DNA from: Aureitalea sp. L0-47
GTDB lineage: Bacteria > Bacteroidota > Bacteroidia > Flavobacteriales > Flavobacteriaceae
Length of the DNA stretch: 64,000 nt
NCBI RefSeq assembly: GCF_026126405.1
Contig: NZ_JAFMTQ010000015.1
Span: 1 to 64,000, forward strand
Direction of reading: 5' to 3'
Part shown: piece by piece, positions 1 to 8,285 of the stretch
Numbering within the stretch: the first letter of the stretch is position 1
Layout: every line of letters starts with the position of its first letter
Notes under the pieces: generated by a model
The model's input: the letters and a program-made list of their open reading frames with translations, nothing else
Told to the model about the DNA's origin: nothing
The model's database searches: none
Program-made: the position numbers and the translations under genes

Positions 1-52
1 AGCCCGTTTGCGCCGATGATACTACAAACGTGGAAAAGTAGGTCGCCGCCTT
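1..52 (+). rRNA. rrf: 5S ribosomal RNA, 3' end only
   Basis: The first ~50 bases read like the 3' third of a bacterial 5S rRNA: a GCCGATGATACT block, then GTGGAAAAGTAGGTCGCCGCC-like sequence, which is the conserved loop E/helix IV and closing strand. The 5' part lies outside the window. A strong terminator follows directly, as expected at the end of an rRNA operon. Identification rests on recognition of the conserved 3' block; the exact 3' end is approximate. Confidence 0.85.
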
Positions 53-57
53 CTTTA

Positions 58-95
58 AACCCTGAAGTGAGTTTACTCTACTTCAGGGTTTTTTA
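58..95 (+). terminator. rRNA operon terminator
   Basis: An 11-bp perfect stem (AACCCTGAAGT at 58-68 pairing with ACTTCAGGGTT at 80-90) encloses an 11-nt loop and runs into a six-T tract. It sits just after the 5S rRNA end, so it most likely ends the rRNA transcript. Confidence 0.9.
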
Positions 96-249
96 ATACC
101 CTAAACCCAACAACCTCACTTCGGTGGCGACCCCAACTGTTAAATATTACCTTATCCGCAATAGGGATAGGAGTGATATCCTTATTATGCCTTAGATTTG
201 CATAATAAGATAGAGCGGATAGCCCGGTTGCGAAGCAAATTGCTATAAA

Positions 250-870
250 ATGTACACGAAAAAGGAAGAACTCTGGAATACCATTTCCCACGGATTAGGG
301 ATACTTCTGGGTATTGCAGGCCTCGTACTTTTATTGGTTTTCGATAGTAAGAAAACGCCTTACAGTACTTTTAGTATTCTGATATATGCTAGTTCAGTAA
401 TTGTACTTTACAGTGCATCAACACTTTATCATGCTATCAGTCATATTAAATGGAAACCTGTATTACGGAAACTTGATCACATAAGCATCTACTTCTTAAT
501 TGCGGGAACCTATACTCCCGTGGCTTTAATTTCGCTGGAACACGACTCAGGATGGATATTATTCTGGACGGTCTGGATCACAGCAGCCATCGGTACCTTC
601 TTGAAATTATTCTTCACAGGCAAATTTGAGGTTATTTCACTCTTACTATACCTGCTAATGGGTTGGCTAATCGTATTCGACCTGAGTAGTGTGATGGAAG
701 CCCAGTCTACCTTAGGTCTTACATTGCTTGCACTTGGCGGTGCTTTTTACACGGTGGGAATACTGTTTTACGTAGTAAAGAAAATCCCTTTTAACCACGC
801 CATCTGGCACATGTTTGTCCTGGCAGGAAGTGTATTTCACTTCTTCTTTATCTTCACAGACGTCATCTAG
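250..870 (+). CDS. Hemolysin III family membrane protein (TrhA/PAQR-like)
   Basis: A 206-residue integral membrane protein of the bacterial hemolysin III / PAQR family, close to the usual family length. Seven hydrophobic segments can be traced. The family's conserved polar residues are present: SHG near residue 13, SxxxYH around 57-61, LDH at 75-77 followed by GTYTP at 86-90, and a C-terminal HxxWHxxVxxGxxFHF block. The cellular role of the family is poorly defined; it is thought to act in membrane homeostasis rather than as a real toxin. The gene converges on the ZIP transporter with only two bases between the stop codons. No clear TAnnTTTG signal was seen between the rRNA terminator and the start. 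Confidence 0.9.
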   Translation: MYTKKEELWNTISHGLGILLGIAGLVLLLVFDSKKTPYSTFSILIYASSVIVLYSASTLYHAISHIKWKPVLRKLDHISIYFLIAGTYTPVALISLEHDSGWILFWTVWITAAIGTFLKLFFTGKFEVISLLLYLLMGWLIVFDLSSVMEAQSTLGLTLLALGGAFYTVGILFYVVKKIPFNHAIWHMFVLAGSVFHFFFIFTDVI

Positions 871-872
871 TT

Positions 873-1541
873 TTATATAAAGTAGGCAATACCGAATCCC
901 AGGATGATTATCAGCAACTTGGCCATGTTAAATTTATGGTCTTTACTGCTTTCGTAAAGGATTGTGGTTGAAACGTGAAGAAAGATACCAATCACCACTG
1001 CCGTGATCTCTGTATGGTACTGCTGAAGCACCTCAACCGCTGTGGAAAGGAAGTTGCCAAGGGGTGTCATCAGTGCAAATAGCAGCATAAAAGTTAGAGT
1101 GATCCATTTCTTATAACCTGCATTAATGAAAAAGAAAGATAGAATTATGGCAACCGGGATCTTATGAATGATGATCCCTACCAGGATATCATTCTTTTCT
1201 GAAATAGGAAAACCTTCTAAAATTGCATGAATTGCCAGACTTGTGAAGAGTAGCCAGGGAAAGGTTTTATTCGTTAAATGGATATGCACATGTCCGTGTT
1301 CCGCTCCTTTGGAGAAGAACTCAAGCACGATCTGTAACAAAATACCTCCCATGATAAAGCCACCAATTCTCTGTGTGGGCATTTCAAAGACTTCGGGGAG
1401 AAGTTCATTGATGGTCATTGATAACAGAAAAGCCCCGCTAAATGCCAGGAAAATAGACATTTGCCTGGGTTGCCTGGATTTTAGTCCAAGTGCAATCAGA
1501 TAGCCTATGGCAACCGCAAGAAATAAAAGCAAATAAATCAT
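873..1541 (-). CDS. ZIP family metal transporter
   Basis: A 222-residue polytopic protein of the ZIP (zinc/iron permease) family, which moves divalent metal, mainly zinc, into the cytoplasm. A histidine-rich cytoplasmic loop (EHGHVHIH, residues 81-88) lies between early and later membrane segments. The transmembrane metal site is visible as HAILEG (105-110) and HKIP (126-129), matching the family's HNxxEG and HExPE motifs with some change. Its ATG overlaps the stop of the upstream methyltransferase by four bases (ATGA), so the two are translationally coupled. The substrate metal cannot be told from sequence. Confidence 0.88.
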   Translation of the reverse strand: MIYLLLFLAVAIGYLIALGLKSRQPRQMSIFLAFSGAFLLSMTINELLPEVFEMPTQRIGGFIMGGILLQIVLEFFSKGAEHGHVHIHLTNKTFPWLLFTSLAIHAILEGFPISEKNDILVGIIIHKIPVAIILSFFFINAGYKKWITLTFMLLFALMTPLGNFLSTAVEVLQQYHTEITAVVIGIFLHVSTTILYESSKDHKFNMAKLLIIILGFGIAYFI

Positions 1542-2272
1542 TTGCCAAAGATAAGGATTAATCGTTCCGAGGAATTAACATCAAAGTCACTCAAATGGTA
1601 ACAACCGAAGCTTCGAATCATCTTCACCCCGGCCTGTATAAAATAATGTTGAAAATCATCCAGGGATAGTGCTTTTACTCGTTCATGGAATTGCATACCA
1701 TCACCATTTACTTCGAATTCTATTCGTTTTACGAGGTAGCCGTCCTCATATTTTCGATCAACCTTAAAATGAATACCATCTATAAATTTTTCTTCGGAAG
1801 GAACTAATTCGGGAATCGTCTTCTGCACATTCAGAAAATCGATCACGCCATATCCTGAAGGCTTTAAGGCGTCCCGAATGGCTGTAATAGTGCGAAGGTT
1901 ATCGCCTTCTTTCTCAAAGTAACCAAAACTTGTAAACAGGTTAAAGACAGCATCGAATTTTCCGGGATAGGGGACACACATGTCGTGGACCTTGAATTGT
2001 AATCGCTCATTTTCGAATTGCCTGGCCTTAGCAATGTTATTTTCCGATAAATCCACTCCGGTGACCTTATACCCCAAGTCACTAAGATACCTGGCGTGGC
2101 GACCTTTTCCACAGGCGAGATCGAGAATTTCAGACCCAGGATCGAGATTCAGGAAAGCTGTTAAATTTCGCATAAATAGTCCAGCTTCTTCCTCATCACG
2201 ATCCTTGTAAAGAATGTGGTAATAAGGTGTATCGAACCAGGATGTGTACCAGAGTTCCTTCGGATTTTGCAT
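1538..2272 (-). CDS. Class I SAM-dependent methyltransferase
   Basis: A 244-residue Rossmann-fold methyltransferase. The SAM-binding motif I reads ILDLACGKGRHA at about residues 49-60, followed by the acidic end of strand 2 (TGVDLSENNI, 71-80). No DPPY-type target motif is seen, so a small molecule or protein is a more likely substrate than nucleic acid; the substrate is unknown. The gene is divergent from the THUMP-domain methyltransferase and overlaps the downstream ZIP gene by ATGA. Confidence 0.8.
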   Translation of the reverse strand: MQNPKELWYTSWFDTPYYHILYKDRDEEEAGLFMRNLTAFLNLDPGSEILDLACGKGRHARYLSDLGYKVTGVDLSENNIAKARQFENERLQFKVHDMCVPYPGKFDAVFNLFTSFGYFEKEGDNLRTITAIRDALKPSGYGVIDFLNVQKTIPELVPSEEKFIDGIHFKVDRKYEDGYLVKRIEFEVNGDGMQFHERVKALSLDDFQHYFIQAGVKMIRSFGCYHLSDFDVNSSERLILIFGK

Positions 2273-2301
2273 ACAATTCTATTTCAGGGCTAAAAATACT
2301 G

Positions 2302-2309
2302 TATTTTTG
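2302..2309 (+). promoter_or_regulatory. -7 element TATTTTTG of the THUMP methyltransferase gene
   Basis: An exact match to the Bacteroidota -7 consensus TAnnTTTG, 19 bases before the chosen ATG at 2329. It supports that ATG over upstream in-frame codons, which would lie upstream of the transcript start. Confidence 0.7.
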
Positions 2310-2328
2310 CAGCACTTTTGATTCGACT

Positions 2329-3489
2329 ATGAGAAAGAACTTTAAAATGTTGGCCAAAACCTTATACGGGATGGAAGAGCTCTTGGCTGATGAATTGCGA
2401 CAATTAGGAGCATCTGCTGTGGAAACAGGTACGCGCAATGTTACATTCGAAGGAGATACAGGCTTTATGTACAAAGCTAATCTCTGTTGTCGTACCGCTA
2501 TAAAGATCTTAAAACCTATTACCGCATTCAATGTATTCAACGAAGATGATCTTTACCGAAAGATCTATGACCTGCGATGGGAGGAGCATATGGACGAGAA
2601 TGGGTCATTAGCAGTGGATGCTACAGTTTTTTCGAAACAGTTCACTCATTCCCAGTTTGTGTCTTTAAAGACCAAGGACGCTATTGTGGATCGTTTCAGG
2701 GATAAAACAGGTACTCGTCCCGATGTAGACCTGGATCACCCCAGTTTGAGGATCAATATTCATATAGATCGAAATATTTGTACTGTTTCTTTGGATAGTT
2801 CTGGCGCATCTTTGCACAAAAGAGGTTATAAGACCGAGACCACGCTGGCCCCCATAAACGAGGTGCTTGCCGCCGGTATGATCATGTTAAGCGGCTGGAC
2901 CGGACAATGTGATTTCATGGACCCCATGTGTGGAAGTGGAACGATATTGGCTGAAGCAGCCATGATTGCCTGCAACATTCCTCCAAATCTGAATCGTGAT
3001 GAATTTGGATTTGAAACATGGCCCGATTTCGATCCTGATCTCTATGAAGTGATCGAGAATGCCGCCTTAAAGAAAATAAAGGATTTTCATTTTAAGATCT
3101 ACGGTTTCGACAAAGATGCCATAGCAGTGAAGAAGGCGAAGCAAAACATAAAGAACGCCAACCTACAGGAGTTTATCGAGATCCGAACAAGAGACTTTTT
3201 TGAGTCGGAGAAAGAAAGTAATCGCCAACTTCACCTGGTATTCAATCCACCCTATGACGAGCGTCTGTCTGTTTCCGATATTTTCGAATTCTACGCCAAC
3301 ATTGGTAATACTTTAAAGCGTGGTTACCCTGGTTCGAATGCCTGGATGATCACCAGTAATATGGAAGCTTTAAAAAATGTAGGTCTCAGACCTTCAAAAA
3401 AGATCAAGTTGTACAATGGGAAGCTGGAAAGTAGGTTCGTGCGATACGAGCTTTACGAAGGCAGCCGAAAGGCTAAGAAGAACATTTAG
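2329..3489 (+). CDS. THUMP domain class I SAM-dependent RNA methyltransferase (RlmL N-domain/YpsC type)
   Basis: A 386-residue protein with an N-terminal ferredoxin-like/THUMP region (about residues 5-160, RNA binding) and a C-terminal Rossmann methyltransferase. SAM motif I is DPMCGSGTILAEA (198-210) and the catalytic loop is NPPYDERL (306-313), typical of N2-guanine methylation of 23S rRNA. Its length corresponds to the single-methyltransferase YpsC/RlmL N-half form rather than the double RlmKL. I chose the ATG at 2329 because a TAnnTTTG promoter element lies at 2302-2309; a second possible start is at 2347. The gene is divergent from a small methyltransferase. Confidence 0.87.
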   Translation: MRKNFKMLAKTLYGMEELLADELRQLGASAVETGTRNVTFEGDTGFMYKANLCCRTAIKILKPITAFNVFNEDDLYRKIYDLRWEEHMDENGSLAVDATVFSKQFTHSQFVSLKTKDAIVDRFRDKTGTRPDVDLDHPSLRINIHIDRNICTVSLDSSGASLHKRGYKTETTLAPINEVLAAGMIMLSGWTGQCDFMDPMCGSGTILAEAAMIACNIPPNLNRDEFGFETWPDFDPDLYEVIENAALKKIKDFHFKIYGFDKDAIAVKKAKQNIKNANLQEFIEIRTRDFFESEKESNRQLHLVFNPPYDERLSVSDIFEFYANIGNTLKRGYPGSNAWMITSNMEALKNVGLRPSKKIKLYNGKLESRFVRYELYEGSRKAKKNI

Positions 3490-3491
3490 AA

Positions 3492-4184
3492 TTAATTCTT
3501 GAAGATGGGTATGAAATACGAAATACTATAGCCATACCCCGCACCAAATTCACTGAAATCATAAGTTCTGTTGAAGCCTGGAATGAACAGGTTGTCGAAA
3601 TTTTCCGGAGTAGTCTCTGATATCTTTCGTTTTAGCTGAAGATTGATAGTTAGGTACAGGTTATTTATGATCTCTGTCTTTACGCCAACTTGTAACTCTA
3701 TCCAGGAAGCGGTTAATCCAGTAAACTCCTGAGGATCCACCCGGAAAGTACCGGGAAAGGTCTGGTTGGTGGTATATATCCCGTAGGCTAGTAATTCCTG
3801 CTTAAAAGTAGAAAATCCGTATCTCAGTCCGGCATAGATCATATTTTCCATACCCAGCCAGTTCTGGTATGCGTTGAAGTCACCACCCACCTTGACATAG
3901 CTACCCGAGGCAATGGAATTCAGATTGCTTTCAAATCGCTCTTTTTCTTCGTTGCCAAATTCGGCCGCAGCATAAAATCGTTCAGAAACTCTAAAATCAC
4001 CAATAATTTCAAAACCGGTATAACCATCTTCCAGCACCGAACGCAGTGGCTTAGACAGATCGATCCCAACACGTAAACCATAAGATTCCTTTTTGGGAGG
4101 AATACTATCGGTGGCCGTTTCCTGCGCCGATACCGGGCTTAGCAAAAGGCTAATGAAGAATAGTAATGTGAGTTTCAGTTTCAT
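3492..4184 (-). CDS. DUF6048 family outer-membrane-like protein
   Basis: A 230-residue protein with an N-terminal signal peptide ending near SPVSAQ (about residue 21) and alternating beta strands ending in an aromatic residue, suggesting a small outer-membrane beta-barrel. I recognise it as the DUF6048 family, known in Flavobacteriaceae beside rlmD and DUF6452. Its start overlaps the DUF6452 gene by 35 bases, so it is the last gene of an rlmD operon. Function unknown. Confidence 0.75.
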   Translation of the reverse strand: MKLKLTLLFFISLLLSPVSAQETATDSIPPKKESYGLRVGIDLSKPLRSVLEDGYTGFEIIGDFRVSERFYAAAEFGNEEKERFESNLNSIASGSYVKVGGDFNAYQNWLGMENMIYAGLRYGFSTFKQELLAYGIYTTNQTFPGTFRVDPQEFTGLTASWIELQVGVKTEIINNLYLTINLQLKRKISETTPENFDNLFIPGFNRTYDFSEFGAGYGYSISYFIPIFKN

Positions 4185-4638
4185 CGACTATATCGTTGGT
4201 TTCAACAACCAGTTGTAGTATCCAGTTTGCACTTCCTTCATTTTGAACGATGGCATTCAAATCGTGGTATATGGTTTTAAAGGCACAGGCCCGGTTCACA
4301 TAGAGGTCTTCAGTTGAATATCGAAGCGTTAACACATCCGTGTTTGGAGTTGCAGTACCAACCCCTTTTTTAAATCGGTAGCTCGTTTCCATTGCCGCAT
4401 TTCTCAAGGGAATAGCGATGGAATCGGTGGTTTGTGAGGAGATCACTTCAGTGCTGTTTAGCTCTCGCGTTTCAACCGTTAGGCTAGGTACAGACTTGCG
4501 TTCCGTAGGATTCACAATATCATTAAAAGTAATAATGAGGAGTGGAGTAGTGGCGGCTCCTTCTTCACAAATGTCGTCCCGGGTACATCCTGCGATCACG
4601 GTAAATGCCAAAAAAAGGAATGCAAGCCGTTTTAACAT
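4150..4638 (-). CDS. DUF6452 family lipoprotein
   Basis: A 162-residue protein starting MLKRLAFLFLAF with a lipobox (VIAGC, cysteine at about residue 17), so it is probably an envelope lipoprotein. I recognise it as DUF6452. The ATG at 4638 was chosen because it gives a proper lipoprotein signal; upstream in-frame codons overlap the end of rlmD. It begins 10 bases after the rlmD stop and overlaps the following DUF6048 gene by 35 bases, so both are probably translated as a pair. Function unknown. Confidence 0.75.
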   Translation of the reverse strand: MLKRLAFLFLAFTVIAGCTRDDICEEGAATTPLLIITFNDIVNPTERKSVPSLTVETRELNSTEVISSQTTDSIAIPLRNAAMETSYRFKKGVGTATPNTDVLTLRYSTEDLYVNRACAFKTIYHDLNAIVQNEGSANWILQLVVETNDIVDETETHITILH

Positions 4639-4648
4639 CAATTGAAGC

Positions 4649-6061
4649 TTAATTACGTTTTTCCAAAAGTACAACATTTTCTACATGGTATGTCTGCGGA
4701 AACATATCCACTGGCTGGATCCTAACTACCTTATAATCTTCATCCATGAGTTTCAGGTCCCTGGCCTGGGTTGCACTATTGCAACTAACGTAGACGATGC
4801 GATTTGGTGCCAGTTTTAACAACTGCATTACCACATCCTGATGCATACCATCCCTGGGAGGGTCGGTGATCACTACATCTGGTTTGCCGTAAGTCTGTAC
4901 AAATTCGTCATTAAAAACATTTTTCATGTCACCCACGACAAAAGTTGTGTTCTCGATTCCATTCCGAATTGCGTTTTCTTTTGCGGCAATTATAGCCTCA
5001 GGAACCGATTCAACCCCAACCACGTGAGAAGCTTTCTTAGCAACAAATTGGGCAATGGTTCCTGTCCCGGTATAAAGATCGTACACAAGTTCATTTCCCT
5101 GGAGGTTAGCAAAATCCCTGGTGATCTTGTATAGTTCGTAGGCTTGTTCACTATTGGTTTGGTAAAAGGATTTGGCGTTGATCTTGAATTTAAGACCTTC
5201 CATTTCCTCAAAAATATGGTCTTGTCCACTATAGCAAATCACTTCCTGGTCGTAAATGGTATCGTTTCCTTTTGAATTGATTACGTAGAGAAGGGAAGTA
5301 ATCTCCGGGAATTCCTCCTTGATTGCATTTAGCAACTCTATGCGATTTTCTTCATCTTCAGCAAAGAATTGTACAAGAACCATAATATCACCGGCACTAC
5401 TTGTTCGAAGCATGAGTGTTCTTAGAAAACCTTCCTGCTTACGTGTATTAAAGAAGGAAAGCCCCAATTCCTCGGATTTCTTTTTTACGAAGTTACGTAT
5501 GGCATTGCTGGGATCCCGTTGCAGGTGACATGTATCGATGTCAAGAATTTTGTCCCACATACCGGGAATATGAAATCCGAGGGCATTTCGATTCGGAATT
5601 TCTTCGCCGCTCTCAATTTGTTCTTTGGTGAGCCATTTATTATCGCTAAAGGAAAACTCCATTTTGTTCCTGTAGAACAATGTCTTTTCCGAGCCTAGTA
5701 TAGGGGTGATCTCGGGTAATTCAATACCACCTATTCGAACCAGATTATTTTCTACCTCCTTTTGCTTATAGAAGAGTTGCTGGTCGTAAGCCATGAATTG
5801 CCACTTACAGCCACCACAAGTTCCGAAATGCTCACAAACTGGATTTACGCGTCTTTCCGAGTATTTGGAGAATGCGATCGCGGTTCCTTCGTAATAGGCT
5901 TTCCGTTTTTTATACGTCTGAATAGTAGCCACATCTCCCGGAACGGCATTATTCACGAAGATAATTCGGCCATCGGGTGCCTTTGCGACTGCTTTGCCTT
6001 TTGCACCGGCATCGATTATCTCGATATCCTCGAAAATCACTCGTTTGTTCCTTCTTGACAT
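4649..6061 (-). CDS. rlmD: 23S rRNA (uracil-C5)-methyltransferase, RlmD/RlmCD type
   Basis: A 470-residue RumA-family enzyme that methylates C5 of a uracil in 23S rRNA. An N-terminal TRAM domain (about 1-60) precedes an iron-sulfur site of four cysteines (C76, C82, C85 and C178; pattern CX5CX2C plus CHL). The SAM-binding region (DLYTGTGTIAQF), the TDPPRDG loop and the catalytic VSCNSAT cysteine are all present. The start at 6061 (MSRRNKRVIFEDIEI) fits the family and lies five bases after a -7 element, so the mRNA may be leaderless. It heads an operon with DUF6452 and DUF6048. Whether it targets U1939, U747 or both cannot be told. Confidence 0.9.
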   Translation of the reverse strand: MSRRNKRVIFEDIEIIDAGAKGKAVAKAPDGRIIFVNNAVPGDVATIQTYKKRKAYYEGTAIAFSKYSERRVNPVCEHFGTCGGCKWQFMAYDQQLFYKQKEVENNLVRIGGIELPEITPILGSEKTLFYRNKMEFSFSDNKWLTKEQIESGEEIPNRNALGFHIPGMWDKILDIDTCHLQRDPSNAIRNFVKKKSEELGLSFFNTRKQEGFLRTLMLRTSSAGDIMVLVQFFAEDEENRIELLNAIKEEFPEITSLLYVINSKGNDTIYDQEVICYSGQDHIFEEMEGLKFKINAKSFYQTNSEQAYELYKITRDFANLQGNELVYDLYTGTGTIAQFVAKKASHVVGVESVPEAIIAAKENAIRNGIENTTFVVGDMKNVFNDEFVQTYGKPDVVITDPPRDGMHQDVVMQLLKLAPNRIVYVSCNSATQARDLKLMDEDYKVVRIQPVDMFPQTYHVENVVLLEKRN

Positions 6062-6066
6062 AGACG

Positions 6067-6074
6067 CAAAAATA
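6067..6074 (-). promoter_or_regulatory. -7 element TATTTTTG of rlmD, abutting the start codon
   Basis: On the minus strand the sequence is TATTTTTG, then CGTCT, then ATG. With the usual 4-8 base distance between this element and transcription start, the mRNA would begin at or next to the start codon. Confidence 0.65.
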
Positions 6075-6319
6075 CATATAGATGAATAATTTATACGATA
6101 AAATTGCGCGAAGTTCTCATCCATTTATTTTCCGACCAAAGATCGAAGGAATTTGATAAAATGATTAATAAATTTCAGCTAAAGGGTAAATAGATGTTCC
6201 GATTATTTATTAATTTGCACTTAAGGGTGATTTCTCTCCTCCGCTGAATTTCCGGCTTCTCGGAAAAATAAAGGTACAGTAGGAATGTTTAGATTTTTGA
6301 ATTTTTAAAATTTAATGTT
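6075..6319 (+). other. Intergenic region upstream of rocD
   Basis: The gap between the divergent rlmD and rocD genes has no credible ORF. A degenerate -7 element TTAATTTG lies near 6211-6218 (one base off TAnnTTTG). A small hairpin follows in the presumed rocD leader (TTTCCG at 6249-6254 pairing with CGGAAA at 6261-6266). The last 20 bases before the ATG are nearly pure A/T, typical of the phylum. Confidence 0.4.
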
Positions 6320-7603
6320 ATGTCTGTAGCACAGCACACTCTATCACAGGAAGCCATGGCGTTGGAAAACAAGTATGGCGCTCAGAACTATCACCCGCTT
6401 CCCGTTGTTTTGAGCAGGGGAGAAGGGGTCTTTGTATGGGATGTTGAAGGAAAGAAGTACTATGATTTTCTTTCGGCTTACTCCTCCGTAAACCAGGGAC
6501 ATTGTCATCCTAAGATCGTCTCGGCACTAACCGAACAAGCCAAGAAACTATCACTCACCAGTAGGGCATTCTACAATAATATGCTGGGGAAGTATGAGAA
6601 ATTCACCACAGAGTATTTCGGTTATGATAAACTACTTCCTATAAACACAGGAGCAGAAGCGGTGGAAACTGCCATCAAGCTTTGCAGAAAGTGGGCATAT
6701 GAGGTAAAGGGAATCGATATCAACGAAGCTAAGATCATAGTTTGTAAGAATAATTTCCACGGAAGGACGACTACGATCATATCATTTTCGAATGACCCGG
6801 TAGCGAGGAAGAACTTTGGCCCGTATACAGAAGGATTCGTAAAGATCGAGTATGACAATCTTGAAGCGTTGGAAGCTGTTTTAATCGGCAATAAGAATAT
6901 AGCAGGTTTTCTTGTTGAACCCATTCAGGGCGAGGCAGGCGTTTATGTGCCAAGTGAAGGTTACTTAAAGGCAGCAAAAGCTTTATGTGAGAAATACAAC
7001 GTATTGTTCATCGCAGACGAAGTTCAAACTGGAATTGCGCGAACTGGACGATTACTAGCCACCTGTGGTAATTGTTCCTGTGAGACGAAGAATTGTGAAG
7101 GAACACCGGATGTCAAACCGGATATCCTGGTTCTGGGTAAGGCGCTTAGTGGCGGTTTATATCCTGTATCTGCAGTATTAGCAGACAATGAGGTTATGGG
7201 TGTAATCCGACCTGGTAATCACGGAAGTACTTTTGGTGGAAACCCGTTAGCTGCTGCGGTTGCTATTGCGGCTCTTGAAGTTGTAAGGGATGAAAGATTA
7301 GCGGAAAACTCCGAACGACTAGGTATCATCTTCCGGGAGCGAATTAATGAATATATTAAAGGTAGCACAATCTGTAAACTTGTAAGAGGTAAAGGCCTGC
7401 TGAATGCTGTAGTCATCAACGATTCTGAAGATGGCGACACCGCCTGGAGAATATGTCTTAGATTGCGCGATAATGGCTTGCTGGCTAAGCCTACCCATGG
7501 CAATATAATTAGATTTGCCCCTCCGTTAGTAATGACGGAAGAGCAGTTGCACGAATGCATTGACATTATAATTAATACACTCAAGGAGTTTGATTCTGAA
7601 TAA
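6320..7603 (+). CDS. rocD: Ornithine--oxo-acid aminotransferase
   Basis: A 427-residue PLP-dependent class III aminotransferase. It moves the delta-amino group of ornithine to 2-oxoglutarate, giving glutamate semialdehyde, which feeds proline and glutamate. Visible features are the [13 protein letters not shown] cofactor loop (108-120), the FHGRT motif (146-150), the ADEVQTG aspartate (232-238) and the PLP lysine in LGKALSGG (K274). An insert with four cysteines (C249, C252, C254 and C259) lies just before the active-site lysine. The gene is monocistronic and ends in a strong terminator. Confidence 0.92.
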   Translation: MSVAQHTLSQEAMALENKYGAQNYHPLPVVLSRGEGVFVWDVEGKKYYDFLSAYSSVNQGHCHPKIVSALTEQAKKLSLTSRAFYNNMLGKYEKFTTEYFGYDKLLPINTGAEAVETAIKLCRKWAYEVKGIDINEAKIIVCKNNFHGRTTTIISFSNDPVARKNFGPYTEGFVKIEYDNLEALEAVLIGNKNIAGFLVEPIQGEAGVYVPSEGYLKAAKALCEKYNVLFIADEVQTGIARTGRLLATCGNCSCETKNCEGTPDVKPDILVLGKALSGGLYPVSAVLADNEVMGVIRPGNHGSTFGGNPLAAAVAIAALEVVRDERLAENSERLGIIFRERINEYIKGSTICKLVRGKGLLNAVVINDSEDGDTAWRICLRLRDNGLLAKPTHGNIIRFAPPLVMTEEQLHECIDIIINTLKEFDSE

Positions 7604-7629
7604 AAAAAGCGGCCATTTGGCCGCTTTTT
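7604..7629. terminator. Terminator after rocD, possibly bidirectional
   Basis: A stem of 11 bp (AAAAAGCGGCC at 7604-7614 with GGCCGCTTTTT at 7619-7629) encloses a four-base loop and has A and T tracts on both sides. It can serve both rocD and the convergent CCC-motif gene. Confidence 0.9.
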
Positions 7630-7649
7630 TTATTAATAAATCGATGTAC

Positions 7650-7976
7650 CTAAGACTGTATGCCATATTGTTCCATCATGGAACGTTGTTGTTCCATGTA
7701 TGCATCCCAACCTCCTGCAGAGAAGATAAGGAAGATATTATAGGCCAGGTATAGCGCATTTATAATCAATACGACCAATGCGATAATACGTGCTGTGTTC
7801 ATAGCTTGACCATTCTCATAGGCCTCCGGATTTGCTTTCCATTCCTTCACTTTTCCATTAGCAATGAAGAAAGCGATCGCTGAAGGTATAATTCCGATTA
7901 ATGGTAAGCAGCAGCATATGAAACCTACAATAGACAGGATATAGACCAGCGTGGTATTTAGCTTTTGTTTTTCCAT
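7650..7976 (-). CDS. CCC-motif membrane protein
   Basis: A 108-residue protein with two membrane segments (about residues 9-38 and 62-86). The first contains the sequence GFICCCLPLIG that names the family. A short cytoplasmic-looking stretch KVKEWKANPEAY lies between them. It follows the DUF2752 gene by 12 bases, a pairing common in Flavobacteriaceae. No function is established. Confidence 0.8.
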   Translation of the reverse strand: MEKQKLNTTLVYILSIVGFICCCLPLIGIIPSAIAFFIANGKVKEWKANPEAYENGQAMNTARIIALVVLIINALYLAYNIFLIFSAGGWDAYMEQQRSMMEQYGIQS

Positions 7977-7988
7977 GTTTTTGGTTGA

Positions 7989-8282
7989 TTAGTGTAACAT
8001 TAGTTTCAAGAGAAAATTTCCTACTATAAAAGTGATGGTAATCAAGATAAGAATTATTTTAATTCGTTCTGCCTGTTTGAATGAAAAGAACATATTCAGA
8101 ATAAGGAATAGGACCAGGGCTATGAGAGGATAGATAGCCGGATACATTTTGAAGGCAGAGATGAACTCTCCCCTAAAAAGAAAAGCTGCGGAACGTTGCA
8201 TTCCGCAGCCAAAACAATCAAAACCTAGATATTTCTTTGTAAGGCATGGCAACATATAATCGTCAATGCCTTCCAGCGTCAT
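7989..8282 (-). CDS. DUF2752 family membrane protein
   Basis: A 97-residue protein whose N-terminus carries the DUF2752 signature, MLPCLTKKYLGFDCFGCGMQRS (here residues 10-31), with cysteines spaced as in the family, followed by two membrane helices. The start could be the ATG at 8282 or the one nine codons later. It lies between the T9SS cargo gene and the CCC-motif gene on the same strand with tiny gaps, so all three may be cotranscribed. Function unknown. Confidence 0.8.
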   Translation of the reverse strand: MTLEGIDDYMLPCLTKKYLGFDCFGCGMQRSAAFLFRGEFISAFKMYPAIYPLIALVLFLILNMFFSFKQAERIKIILILITITFIVGNFLLKLMLH

Positions 8283-8285
8283 AAA

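Noticed and set aside
73-291. A 72-codon minus-strand frame between the 5S rRNA and the hemolysin III gene
   Set aside because: It covers the rRNA terminator and overlaps the start of the opposite gene; no ribosome site or family match. Most likely non-coding.
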